Positions 8,241 through 17,368 of a stretch of DNA of 56,410 bases are shown one piece after another. The stretch is from an uncultured Lachnospiraceae bacterium. Lineage in GTDB: Bacteria; Bacillota; Clostridia; Lachnospirales; Lachnospiraceae. The position numbers and the translations under genes are program-made. The notes beneath the pieces were generated by a model. The model was not told where the DNA came from, made no database searches, and was given only the letters and a program-made list of their open reading frames with translations. Location of the stretch: the NCBI GenBank assembly GCA_947626285.1, contig CANQRR010000020.1:1-56410 (forward strand). Reading direction: 5' to 3'. Each line of letters begins with the position of its first letter. Position 1 is the first letter of the stretch.

Positions 8241-9776
8241 TTAAAGTGGTATATTTCCGTGCTTTTTCCATAACTTGGGGATTGATTTATCTTTTAGCAT
8301 CTCAATAGCAGCCGCGATTCTCGCCCGTGTCTCTTCTGGAGTAATAATCTCATCCACATATCCGTGTTCAGCTGCAACATATGGATTTAAATATTTATCT
8401 TCGTATTCTCGAATCAATGCATCTTTACTATCTGGATTTTTCTCTATCTCGCGTCTTTTCATAACGGCGACCGCGCCTTCGGCCCCCATCACCGCCAATT
8501 CTGCAATTGGCCAAGCAAATACAACATCAGCATCCATGCATTTGCTATTCATCGCAATGTACGCGCCTCCATATGCCTTACGCATAATAAGACTAATTTT
8601 GGGTACTGTAGCTTCAGAATATGCGTACAGCAATTTTGCTCCATGTCGTATAATTCCGTTATGTTCCTGAGCAATACCAGGCAAGAACGCAGGTGTATCA
8701 ACCAACGTCACCAGCGGAATTCCAAAACTATCACACGTTCTAATAAACCTTGCCATTTTATCTGAAGCATCATAGTCTATAGATCCAGCCATATGCAATG
8801 GTTGATTAGCGACAAATCCTACCGGTCTTCCGTCCATTTTTGCCAGACCTACTACTGCGTTTCTTGCCCATCCGCTGTGTATTTCAAAAAAACTATCTTC
8901 ATCGGCAATTGCTCTGATTACCTTACAGACATCGTATACCTTTTTTGAATTCTGAGGAACAATCTCTTCTATGGATATATTCTGGCAAGCATGTCCAGGC
9001 TCATTTACCAAAAACGAGTCGCGATTATTCTGTGGAAGATATCCTAGCAACTTCCGAACACTTTCGAGACATGCCCGATCATCTGCACGCACTACATGAA
9101 CCACCCCACTTTTAGTCTCATGAACTGCCGCCCCACCCAACTCCTCTTTGGTTACTGTCTCATATGTTACTGTCTTTAAAACTTGTGGCCCCGTGATGAA
9201 CATACAACTCGTTTTCTCAGACATAAATACAAAATCACATATTGCAGGAGAATAACAAGCTCCTCCGGCACATGGACCAAGTATCACTGCAATCTGTGGA
9301 ATGACACCAGATGCTCTAGTATTACGCAAAAAAATACCCGCATATCCGCTCAAGGAATCAATTCCTTCTTCTATACGCGCTCCTCCCCCATCATTAATCA
9401 TGATGATCGGAGCCCCAGCATTTAATGCCATATCTTGTATCCTACATATCTTCTGGCCATGAACTTCTCCAAGAGTACCGCCAGCAACCGTAAAATCCTC
9501 TGAAGATACAAATGCAAGTCTTCCGTTGATTCTCCCATAACCTGTGACTACACCATCACCTGGAATGTTCTTTTCATCAGCTTCCGGAAAGTGAAACCGT
9601 GATTTCATTAAGCTCCCAACCTCGACAAACGTATCCGGATCAAACAAAATTTCAATTCTCTCGCGAGCCGTCAATTTCCCTGCCGCATGTTGTTTCTCAA
9701 TTTTTTCAGATCCACCGCCTGCCGAAGCTACCGTTTTTCTATCCTCCAACTGACTGAATACTTCCTCACCCCACAC
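8241..9776 (-). CDS. Acyl-CoA carboxyltransferase (beta subunit type)
   Basis: This 511-residue protein has the two-domain carboxyltransferase layout of propionyl/acetyl-CoA carboxylase beta chains and methylmalonyl-CoA decarboxylase alpha chains. It shows the NDGGGARIEEG oxyanion loop near residue 130 and GGAYIAMNSK near 405. In this module it most simply supplies malonyl- or methylmalonyl-CoA to the FabD-like transferase, or decarboxylates such a compound. No biotin carboxylase, biotin carrier or sodium-pump subunits occur in the window, so it would need partners encoded elsewhere. The start is GTG at 9776 with GGAGG about 11 nt upstream, a loose spacing; no in-frame ATG exists between it and the preceding gene. 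Confidence 0.85.
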   Translation of the reverse strand: MWGEEVFSQLEDRKTVASAGGGSEKIEKQHAAGKLTARERIEILFDPDTFVEVGSLMKSRFHFPEADEKNIPGDGVVTGYGRINGRLAFVSSEDFTVAGGTLGEVHGQKICRIQDMALNAGAPIIMINDGGGARIEEGIDSLSGYAGIFLRNTRASGVIPQIAVILGPCAGGACYSPAICDFVFMSEKTSCMFITGPQVLKTVTYETVTKEELGGAAVHETKSGVVHVVRADDRACLESVRKLLGYLPQNNRDSFLVNEPGHACQNISIEEIVPQNSKKVYDVCKVIRAIADEDSFFEIHSGWARNAVVGLAKMDGRPVGFVANQPLHMAGSIDYDASDKMARFIRTCDSFGIPLVTLVDTPAFLPGIAQEHNGIIRHGAKLLYAYSEATVPKISLIMRKAYGGAYIAMNSKCMDADVVFAWPIAELAVMGAEGAVAVMKRREIEKNPDSKDALIREYEDKYLNPYVAAEHGYVDEIITPEETRARIAAAIEMLKDKSIPKLWKKHGNIPL

Positions 9777-9849
9777 TGGACTGTTTCCCTCCGCATCATT
9801 CTGTTCATCTAAGTAATTCCTTGATTCTTGATTTCAAAAATGGAATAGT

Positions 9850-10626
9850 TTATCGATAGCCCCCATCTGGTCTGAGAACCTGTGCCGTAAACGCCCTTGA
9901 CGCGTCACTTAATAGAAAAGCACATACTTTTGCAATATCTTCCGGCTGCTGCCATCCAAATATTGACTGCTTTTTCTGCTTTTCCTGAAAATTCTGATTT
10001 TTGTATTCTCTTGCCATATTGGCTGCCATCTCTGTGTTCACAGATCCTGGTGCAATACAATTTACTCTGATTCGTCTCTTAGCGCTCTCCATCGCGATAA
10101 CCGGCACTGCTGCATCCATCGCAGCTTTAGAGGCAACATATGCAAGCTCATATTCTCTTGGTCTCACAGCAAGCACAGACGATATTCCAATTATGCTACT
10201 GCCGTCATTACTATTCTTCTTTTTAAGATAATTCCTAGTCATTTCAATAAAAGAATAAAAATTAACAGACATGACCTCATGAAGTCGCTCTATCGTCAAC
10301 GATTTCAATGGCATGACACTTGCAATTCCAGCACAGTGAACAAAACCATCTAGCTTCCTGTCCCCAGCTGTTATCTGCCCAAACAGTTCGGAGAGATAAT
10401 CTCTCCGAACCGAGTTGCCTAGTAGCGTTCTAAAATCCATAGCAAAAAACTGATGATCTTCGCCTGGCAAGAGCTTTTTCGTTTCTAGTAATTTTTCGGT
10501 ATTTCGTCCCATTAGGACCACCTTCGCTCCAAGTTCAGCACAATAAATGGCTGTTGCTTTTCCAATACCCGAAGATGCTCCTGTGATCAGAATATACTTA
10601 TTACTTAAATCCATTGGGTTTTTCAT
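9850..10626 (-). CDS. SDR-family oxidoreductase (FabG-like)
   Basis: Intact 258-residue short-chain dehydrogenase with TGASSGIG near residue 16, the catalytic YVASK motif near 165 and a C-terminal RPDGGY. It is clearly related to the switchable SDR at 7460-8204. A role as 3-ketoacyl-carrier reductase working on the KASIII product fits the context but is not proved. GGAGGGG precedes the ATG. Having one constant and one switchable reductase suggests two different reduction steps or two alternative products. Confidence 0.85.
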   Translation of the reverse strand: MKNPMDLSNKYILITGASSGIGKATAIYCAELGAKVVLMGRNTEKLLETKKLLPGEDHQFFAMDFRTLLGNSVRRDYLSELFGQITAGDRKLDGFVHCAGIASVMPLKSLTIERLHEVMSVNFYSFIEMTRNYLKKKNSNDGSSIIGISSVLAVRPREYELAYVASKAAMDAAVPVIAMESAKRRIRVNCIAPGSVNTEMAANMAREYKNQNFQEKQKKQSIFGWQQPEDIAKVCAFLLSDASRAFTAQVLRPDGGYR

Positions 10627-10651
10627 AAACCCCTCCTTTACTAGACTACCT

Positions 10652-10873
10652 TTATTCCTCCATTTGCTCCATAAGATCAGCTACTGTCTTGCACCGTTTT
10701 AAATCTCCTGCACTAATCGTTTTACCGAATTCATCGTCTAGCATAGCGATAAAACTAATAGCTGATACAGAGTCCCATTCTTCAATATCAGACAAAACCT
10801 TATCCGCTGTAATGTCCTCTGCCTCCAAATCCATTGTTTCTGCTAATAACTCCAGTTTCTTTTCGTTTGTCAT
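10652..10873 (-). CDS. Acyl carrier protein (second)
   Basis: This 73-residue acidic carrier protein has the phosphopantetheine serine in EWDSVSA near residue 35. Its sequence is unlike the DltC-like carrier at 3526-3756 and closer to the small carriers found in O-antigen and flagellin-glycan acyl pathways. It is probably the carrier for the KASIII/SDR chain. An AAGGAGG site lies 6 nt before the ATG. Confidence 0.85.
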   Translation of the reverse strand: MTNEKKLELLAETMDLEAEDITADKVLSDIEEWDSVSAISFIAMLDDEFGKTISAGDLKRCKTVADLMEQMEE

Positions 10874-10927
10874 AATGACCTCCTTATTGTATATTAATTT
10901 TTATTGCACACTAGTTTATCCATATGG

Positions 10928-12499
10928 TTAAAACTGCTGATAAATAAAGGCTGCAGCATTGTATCCTGGCCCATATATCCCAAATATAAGAACAGCAAAT
11001 ATACCTGCTAAATAAACTGCCCACCGAATAACTATATTGCATCTTGCAACCGCATCCCGCACATTGCATCGTTCTTGGAACACATCAATAATCATCAAAA
11101 AAATGATTGAGAAGATTGCCAATCTAAAATTAGCCTGATCCAGTCCATAACTATACAGCGATCCATCAAAAAGTATCCATGGATTCCATTTTGATACCAT
11201 ATGAAAGAATGCCGTAACCATATCTGTAAAATTTTGGGGACTAACCGTAAAAAATCCAAACGCATAAAGTAAAAATGTACGAGTTGATTGAAAGCAATGC
11301 CAAATAACACTTTCCGTATTGATTTTCAACCTCACTGAAAGCTTGGCTAATCTGTTCTCCATCGCTGACGATAGTACAACCAAAATCGTCCAATAGATTG
11401 CATGGACAACCGTCATCCAACTGATGCTGTGCCAAAAACTAATAAGAAAGAAAACACCTGCTGTGGGTACGATGCTCACTATCGTCTTTGCTGCATCTTT
11501 CCCCCATCTTTTCTTCGTTGCTTTCCTCAAGCTGTTCATTGCCCTGGATGTGAGAAGGGGCATATAAAGATAATCCTTCAGCCAATTAAACAAGCTCATA
11601 TGCCACCTGCGCCAAAAGCCCCCTACATCTCTCGCCAAATAAGGGTGGTCAAAGTTTTTATCAAGCTTAATTCCTACTATTTCGGAAATGCCAGTAATAA
11701 TATCCATGCAGCCGCTGAAATCTGCGTATAGTTGAAACGCTGCAAATATAAGCGCTATCGGGAATACCAGTCCCCAGTTTCCATTTACGTTACCAAACAC
11801 GCCATTTATAAAAATGCCTAGGCGGTCAGCAACTACCATTTTTTTAAATAGACCCCAAAGTGTAAGTTGCGTGCCTTTACAAAATCGGTCATAATCTGGA
11901 AAAGTGAGCCTTTCAAATTGTGGCAGAAGCCTTTCAAATCTTGGGATAGGGCCTTCTACCACATGTGGAAAATAAATCATACAAAGTAATAATTTAGGAT
12001 AATTTTTTTCAGCTTCAGCCACTCTCCAGTGGATATCAATCAAATATCCCATAGAAGAAAATGTATAATAGGATATGCCCAGCGGAAGAATAATGTTTAT
12101 TGCCAGGTTTTTCCCTGTAAGCTGGTTGAATATATCAATTGCCTGTGAACCGAATTTACACCAACACATCACTCCAAAACAAATAAGCATGGCTGCCACC
12201 AGCACATGCTTGCTTTTTTGAGTGTATTCTTTCTTAAGATTCTTTTTTTCTTCTGGAGTAACCGAGTCCGTAGAGCTCATTACATCAAACTTCTTCCAGA
12301 TATTTTGCATACGCCATGCAGCTACATATACAACTACCGAAGTTGCAAGAACAAACACCAGTTTGTCGATTCCATAGCTGGCATAAAACAGAATACTAAA
12401 TACTAAAAGAGCAATCCATTTATATTTGTTTGGCGTTACTGCATATGCAATCAGCATGCAAACGAGAAAAATAAAAAAGGCAAACGATATATAACTCAT
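10928..12499 (-). CDS. MBOAT-family O-acyltransferase (DltB/AlgI-like)
   Basis: A 523-residue polytopic membrane protein with the MBOAT hallmarks: VVEGPIPRF near 180, the RRWHMS histidine (H300) and the later SFWHSISW...H segment (H357, H366). Family members take an acyl group from a cytoplasmic carrier and pass it across the membrane to a polysaccharide or teichoic acid, often with an SGNH partner. Both carrier genes and the SGNH gene lie beside it: the SGNH stop is one base from its start region. It is therefore the likely exit point of the acyl chain made by the module. GGAGGGG precedes ATG 12499. Confidence 0.9.
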   Translation of the reverse strand: MSYISFAFFIFLVCMLIAYAVTPNKYKWIALLVFSILFYASYGIDKLVFVLATSVVVYVAAWRMQNIWKKFDVMSSTDSVTPEEKKNLKKEYTQKSKHVLVAAMLICFGVMCWCKFGSQAIDIFNQLTGKNLAINIILPLGISYYTFSSMGYLIDIHWRVAEAEKNYPKLLLCMIYFPHVVEGPIPRFERLLPQFERLTFPDYDRFCKGTQLTLWGLFKKMVVADRLGIFINGVFGNVNGNWGLVFPIALIFAAFQLYADFSGCMDIITGISEIVGIKLDKNFDHPYLARDVGGFWRRWHMSLFNWLKDYLYMPLLTSRAMNSLRKATKKRWGKDAAKTIVSIVPTAGVFFLISFWHSISWMTVVHAIYWTILVVLSSAMENRLAKLSVRLKINTESVIWHCFQSTRTFLLYAFGFFTVSPQNFTDMVTAFFHMVSKWNPWILFDGSLYSYGLDQANFRLAIFSIIFLMIIDVFQERCNVRDAVARCNIVIRWAVYLAGIFAVLIFGIYGPGYNAAAFIYQQF

Positions 12500-12500
12500 A

Positions 12501-14168
12501 TTATTGATTTCTCCCCTCCTGAATCATTAACCTATTCTCATAATTGATAAGATAATCATTACTTCCCGTATGGAGTACCTTTGTTGCATTATTCGCATCA
12601 TGCAAATCAAAACTAACACTGTCTAAAACCAGGTTATGTTCATTGTCATAAATAACAACATTCATACCTCGACCATTTCTCGCATAATTCTGTCCGTCAA
12701 TTGTAATCTCAGCTTCTGCTCCAACTTGAAAACCACTGCTGGTCAGCGAATATCCAACCCCATTATTCAAATAATTAGAATATGCTAATTTTCGATTGGA
12801 ATACGCCTCATATACGTTTACTCCGTTTTCCATAACTGCAAGATACGCATCACTATATTTCATGTTATGAAAGTCTACTTCCAATCCTAGCGCATAAAGC
12901 ATCTGACAAATTTCATCAGTAAGACCATTAGCAATATCATCTGTTGCCGCGAAAAACAACGTGATATTGTCCAAGTATGAAAGTTTATCAAAATACTGAA
13001 ACAAATCATCGGCCAGCTGCAGTTCTGAAAGCTGGCATACCTTGTCATATAAGGGCATATCCTCCTCATAAGCAGCACAAACTTCGCCTGATACTGCATA
13101 ATTATCTTGAAGAAATCCTTCAAGATAATCTGTTAATTTCAATGCACCCAGATAATTCAAATGTTGTGTTCCAGCCCCTGCATCTTTTGCCCAATCAATG
13201 CCTAAGTCTACATCATATTGCAAATCCAGAAAGTCAATCCCGGACAACGCTACCTTTTCTTTCAAAATATTAGACTTCATTAATGTCCATGCCCCGTCAA
13301 ATGTTATAGGATGTCCAAAAGCCGGAGCTCTAATCAACAATAATTCTGCTCCATTCTCCTCGCATATTTGTTTAATTTCCATTAGCATATCCCAATACTC
13401 CTCTGTAATTTGAGGAGCGTAATATATGCTAGTATTTATTTCATTCTGCGGCATACCATCATCCATTACAACCGTCCATCCCGCATTACTATAAATCTCC
13501 TGCTCAATTTCATTCATCCAGTCAATTGTCAGACCAGATGGTGTTATCCCGGTACATGGCATATGTCCTTTTCTATACAAATTCAACTGTTTTCTCGCAC
13601 TAAAATCACTTTGAGATAATGCAGACCATCTGGTATGATACTGATAGAATGGCAATAATGCACTAACAAGCGCATCTGTCTTTTTTTGTTCACCATATTC
13701 TTTCGCCCATTGTGAAGCATAATAGGAAGCAAACTTCAATTTATTTTTGCTTAATGGCATAGTATCTAAAATGTAATGATACCCGCCGTCAAAAAAAGAA
13801 TCCGAAAATAATCCACTTGCCTCCATAACTACAACCTTGGGAGACTGCGTTTTAAACATTTCTTTACAGAGATAATAGCTAACCGGAAAAGGTTGCCCTG
13901 AGCTAGACATATTATACGTTACAATACCTGTGTCTTTGTATATTTTCATAGGATCAATATCCCATTCGGAAATGCTTGATCCCAAAAAAACTGCCTGCAT
14001 AGAAACTTTATTCGTTAATTGATAAAATTCATCCATCATATCTTGGGGAGCTTCAATCATCGTAGGATAATACCAGTTTCGTTTTAATATGTTTTGAGCA
14101 TATATAAATAGACATATGACTAGCAAAATAAAAAGTATTGTTTTTATTAAATTTCTTTTTATTGTCAT
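12501..14168 (-). CDS. Membrane-anchored SGNH-like protein with C-terminal ILEI-like domain
   Basis: The 555-residue protein starts at ATG 14168; an apparent upstream extension is only the tail of the neighbouring broken copy. Residues 7-26 form a single N-terminal membrane segment, so the rest should face outward. Residues 60-350 resemble the SGNH/DltD-AlgX type partners of MBOAT enzymes, with FLGSSIS near 61-67 and a late HLNYLG near 336. Residues about 398-525 form a second domain with TDD.A...TDE followed by NGRGMNVVIY and VSFDL, the signature of the ILEI/FAM3 (GG) domain but in swapped order. It probably completes transfer of the acyl group to the glycan and may bind sugar through the extra domain. 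Confidence 0.75.
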   Translation of the reverse strand: MTIKRNLIKTILFILLVICLFIYAQNILKRNWYYPTMIEAPQDMMDEFYQLTNKVSMQAVFLGSSISEWDIDPMKIYKDTGIVTYNMSSSGQPFPVSYYLCKEMFKTQSPKVVVMEASGLFSDSFFDGGYHYILDTMPLSKNKLKFASYYASQWAKEYGEQKKTDALVSALLPFYQYHTRWSALSQSDFSARKQLNLYRKGHMPCTGITPSGLTIDWMNEIEQEIYSNAGWTVVMDDGMPQNEINTSIYYAPQITEEYWDMLMEIKQICEENGAELLLIRAPAFGHPITFDGAWTLMKSNILKEKVALSGIDFLDLQYDVDLGIDWAKDAGAGTQHLNYLGALKLTDYLEGFLQDNYAVSGEVCAAYEEDMPLYDKVCQLSELQLADDLFQYFDKLSYLDNITLFFAATDDIANGLTDEICQMLYALGLEVDFHNMKYSDAYLAVMENGVNVYEAYSNRKLAYSNYLNNGVGYSLTSSGFQVGAEAEITIDGQNYARNGRGMNVVIYDNEHNLVLDSVSFDLHDANNATKVLHTGSNDYLINYENRLMIQEGRNQ

Positions 14169-14179
14169 GTATATCACCC

Positions 14180-15201
14180 TCATACCCTTAGATAATTCAA
14201 ATGCTGTGTTCCTGCCCCCGCATCTTTGGACCAATCCAGCCCAAGATCAACATCATATTGTAAATCAACAAAAACAATCCCATCGGCGTCAGCACGCTCT
14301 CTCAAGAGATCCGACTTAATCTGGGTCCAAGAGCCTCCATAAGTGATCGGATGTCCATAAGCCGGAGTCTTGAGTAATAATAATTCTGCATCATTTTGCT
14401 TGCAAATACGAGATAAATCAAGCAACATTGTCCAATGTTCTTCATTAATTTCAGGATTATACACTGGTTCCAAAATCTTTTTCTTCTGGAATGACCCGTT
14501 CTTTAGTATAGTTTTATATCCTTTACTGTTATAAATCTGTCGCGCGATATAATTCATTCTACTAATCGTCATACCTGTTGTAGTTATCGAACTGCATGGT
14601 AAATATCCTTTTCGATACAGATTTACCTCTTCTCTATCACAAAAATTCGTTTCTGTCAAAGATGACCAAAGGTCATGATATTGATATAACGGTAATAACG
14701 CTCCAATAAAGGCGCCCTGTTTTTTTCTTTCGCATTTTCTATAGCATATTGCTCTGCATAATAAGAAGCAAAATTCAGCTTATTTTTACTCAATGGCATA
14801 TGATCTAAAATATAATGATAACCCCCATTAAAAAAGTCATCCCCAAACAATCCGCTTGGAGAAATAACAACTACATCTGGATACTGAGTTTTAAACATTT
14901 CCTTACACAAATAATAGCTGACTGCAAACGGCTGTCCAGAACTGCACATATTGTAAGTAACAATTCCGGTGCTCTTATAAATATCCATCGGGTCAATATC
15001 CCACTCATAGCCACTGGGGCCAAAAAATACTGTTTGCATATCAACCTTATCTGTAAGCTGATAGAATTCAGTCATCATATCACTAGGTGCCTCGACCATT
15101 GACGGATAATACCATTTTCTCTTTAGTACATTTTGTACACATAAAAACATGCAAAGAAATATTACGATAAAGGATATCGTTTTTACTAATGTCTTTCCCA
15201 T
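14180..15201 (-). pseudogene. Truncated, frameshifted tandem copy of the SGNH gene
   Basis: This is a direct duplicate of the upstream two thirds of the gene at 12501-14168, very similar at protein and DNA level. The N-terminal frame (15201 to 14656) has the membrane anchor, the FFGPSG nucleophile region and YNMCSSGQP. It goes out of frame at an A7 run (plus-strand T7 at 14720-14726); eight A would restore ALLPLYQYH and the following LNLYRKG-type region. Homology stops abruptly after HLNYL at 14190, and the whole ILEI-like domain is missing. The A7 tract may be a simple mutation or a second kind of length switch. The serine of GxS is retained. Confidence 0.75.
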
Positions 15202-15216
15202 TAAATTTCCTACCTC

Positions 15217-16269
15217 TTATATCGATATATTCTTTTTTCGAATAAGCACCTCATAAGCTTCATTAAAGAAAATTGAAGCCACTAATGATAATAATAAATA
15301 AATTAGAACCATAGTTCTATAATTCCTCCCAGGTGCTAGTTTACATAAAGCAAAACTCACAATCATATGTAAAAGATAGAACCAATAACTTATTTTACCT
15401 AGATAACATATAATGGTCGCTACCCCCCCCCTAGATATTAGAGGTCTTATCTCTGTTATTATAAGAAGCAATGCTATCGCTGGTATTACTACGAAATCAG
15501 CCTCATCAAAACCTCTTGAAAACATTATTCCACATATTGTTAAACCACAAAGCAGTTTAATTGTTATTCCATAAAATCGTATATGTTCTTTTTCAATATT
15601 CAATCTTCTATTAATCTCTTTCGAAACAAATGGCAACACCGCTCCAATACTCATTTCAGAAAACCCACGTAAAAGTCCTCCATTAAAGACGAAATCATAT
15701 GAACCTTGCTGTGTTAATGTACCATATTTTCGAGCCAAATAAACAAGTATCAAGATACTTATAGCTGGGGCTATGCCAATAAATAAATCAAGATCTCTAT
15801 CAATCAAAAAAAATATTATCCATGTCAAAAATATGAGCGTTGAAATATACCAAACACTTCTCATGTTAAATTCTGCTGGCATCCCCAAAAAATGAAGACA
15901 AACCAACTGCCAGCGAATTCTCCACAAATATGATGCCAGTTCTCTGATTCCAAATCCTTCAAAACTCCATTGAACTAATAACATAACAATCGTAGCAACT
16001 AAATATGGCGGATATAATCGCTTTATTCTATGCGAAAAATACCTGAACGTATTAGAAAATGCACTACCTTGTTTTTGGCTTTTGACCCAGTGCTTCATCA
16101 TAAGATAACCAGATAGCATAAAAAAGAAATCAACTCCAAGATATCCTCCTGGTATAATACCACGTGTTCCTGTATAATCCTCACTAAAATGTAAAACAGC
16201 TACCGATATTGTAAAAAAAATACGATAACACTCTATTTCTAAATTGTCCCTTTTAGATATAGTCTTCAC
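15217..16269 (-). CDS. OafA/YrhL-type acyltransferase 3, G-tract switchable (ON)
   Basis: A polytopic membrane acyltransferase of the acyltransferase-3 family, about 350 residues. The conserved N-terminal helix carries the family histidine in AVLHF, followed by GGYLGVDFFFMLSGY. Such enzymes O-acetylate or O-acylate surface polysaccharides. The start is uncertain; I prefer GTG 16269 (reading V-K-T-I-S) near a GGGGTG site, but GTG 16293 is possible. Nine G at 15423-15431 fall near residue 280. With ten the frame meets TAA about eight codons later and the last 65 or so residues, including the final membrane helices, are lost. As sequenced the frame is intact. Confidence 0.82.
   Translation of the reverse strand: MKTISKRDNLEIECYRIFFTISVAVLHFSEDYTGTRGIIPGGYLGVDFFFMLSGYLMMKHWVKSQKQGSAFSNTFRYFSHRIKRLYPPYLVATIVMLLVQWSFEGFGIRELASYLWRIRWQLVCLHFLGMPAEFNMRSVWYISTLIFLTWIIFFLIDRDLDLFIGIAPAISILILVYLARKYGTLTQQGSYDFVFNGGLLRGFSEMSIGAVLPFVSKEINRRLNIEKEHIRFYGITIKLLCGLTICGIMFSRGFDEADFVVIPAIALLLIITEIRPLISRGGVATIICYLGKISYWFYLLHMIVSFALCKLAPGRNYRTMVLIYLLLSLVASIFFNEAYEVLIRKKNISI
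15423..15431 (-). repeat. G9 homopolymer tract inside OafA-like gene
   Basis: Nine C on the plus strand, read AGG GGG GGG GTA in the gene, in frame. Ten G would lead to TAA a few codons later. Same length and same ON state as the GNAT tract. Confidence 0.85.
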
Positions 16270-16311
16270 AATCACCCCATCAACCTTTCGCACTCAGAAC
16301 TATATTATTTT

Positions 16312-16746
16312 TTAATGTACATTAAAAACTATCCATTTGCTCAGAATATAGTTCAAGATTATATTTATTATCTCTGTGATAAATTTTGCCCACAAGCTAG
16401 GAAACCTAACCCATATAATAAGAATATACAAAAGTGATTCTTGAATGCCCAAAGTAATAATCCTAACACTGATAAACATATAAAACTGACGCCAAAAATA
16501 GCGTTTCTTATTAGAATTTGCTTTAAATACCCATTTTCTGTTTGTAAAAAAAGCAAATGTTACACCTGCACTCCAAGAAATAACATTAGATACAAATGCG
16601 TTCAAAGAAACTATTATATTAAAAAAAGCATATGTTGCAATTCCGATACAAAATGTCAAACCTCCAAAAAGCAGATATAGACAACCTTCTCTATGTGCTC
16701 TATATAAAGAAATAACTTTATGTTTACCTTTTATTTCCATTATCAA
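16312..16746 (-). CDS. GtrA-family membrane protein
   Basis: The 144-residue protein has four predicted membrane helices and the GtrA family look (YLLFGGLTF near the start, FFTNRKWVF in the middle). GtrA-like proteins are thought to help flip polyprenyl-phosphate-linked sugars made by a GtrB-type GT2. A DPM1-like GT2 lies 0.6 kb upstream at 17356-18075, and a GT-C type transferase at 25065-27728 could use the flipped donor. That three-part reading is inference. Confidence 0.8.
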   Translation of the reverse strand: MIMEIKGKHKVISLYRAHREGCLYLLFGGLTFCIGIATYAFFNIIVSLNAFVSNVISWSAGVTFAFFTNRKWVFKANSNKKRYFWRQFYMFISVRIITLGIQESLLYILIIWVRFPSLWAKFITEIINIILNYILSKWIVFNVH

Positions 16747-16777
16747 TATCCCTTTTCAATTTTAGGCAAATTCAATG

Positions 16778-17368
16778 TCACGCCCATTTGTTCATGTTAT
16801 ACTTTTTAGCACAGATAGCATCCACGCTTATTTCTTCTTGTCTTAACTGATGTTGGTACATTTCAATTTTGTCTGGCTGCCCAACCAAATCTGGAGAAAC
16901 CACACATATTTTATACCCCAACTTCCGTAGCTCTTTATAATTCTCTTTGTCAAGTGGCATTCGAGTGAAACAATCAACCCATACCCACTCTACTTTTCCT
17001 GCCATGCTTCTGAGTGTATCCATACCTTCCAGTTCGGAAAAACGCAACGCTATATTCCGCTCTCCCATATCTGTTAGAAGCTTAATCATTGGGAAACTCG
17101 AATCAAGGAAAAAATATCTAGAAACATTATACATTTTTATAAGTTCATGTACTTTATATTCAATCCGCTCACTTTTAATATTTAAAATCATAAGCCCATG
17201 ATGGTACTCTTTTAAATAATCCTCAAAATCATCTCCCTTCTCAAACGGATTATGAGAAATATATATCTTCCCATCCAGACTATCTCTTAAATCTAATTCC
17301 ACACCATAACAATCATCCAGTTTTCTTAACTCTGCTATCGTATTAATCCTATGCGCTATATATTCCAT
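16778..17368 (-). CDS. GDPD/PLC-fold phosphodiesterase-like protein
   Basis: A short 196-residue TIM-barrel-like protein with features of the glycerophosphodiester phosphodiesterase family: IAHRIN near residue 4, VELDLR near 24 and the ISHNPF histidine near 38. It lacks a signal peptide and is about 40 residues shorter than typical GDPD enzymes. The start overlaps the GT2 stop by 13 bp. It may hydrolyse or isomerise a phosphodiester or sugar-phosphate intermediate of the surrounding polyol-sugar pathway. Proteins of this kind often accompany such nucleotidyltransferase sets, but the reaction is unknown. Confidence 0.65.
   Translation of the reverse strand: MEYIAHRINTIAELRKLDDCYGVELDLRDSLDGKIYISHNPFEKGDDFEDYLKEYHHGLMILNIKSERIEYKVHELIKMYNVSRYFFLDSSFPMIKLLTDMGERNIALRFSELEGMDTLRSMAGKVEWVWVDCFTRMPLDKENYKELRKLGYKICVVSPDLVGQPDKIEMYQHQLRQEEISVDAICAKKYNMNKWA

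Noticed and set aside
14169-14234. Longer N-terminus of the SGNH protein
   Set aside because: This lead is the out-of-frame end of the neighbouring duplicate; the membrane anchor begins right after ATG 14168.
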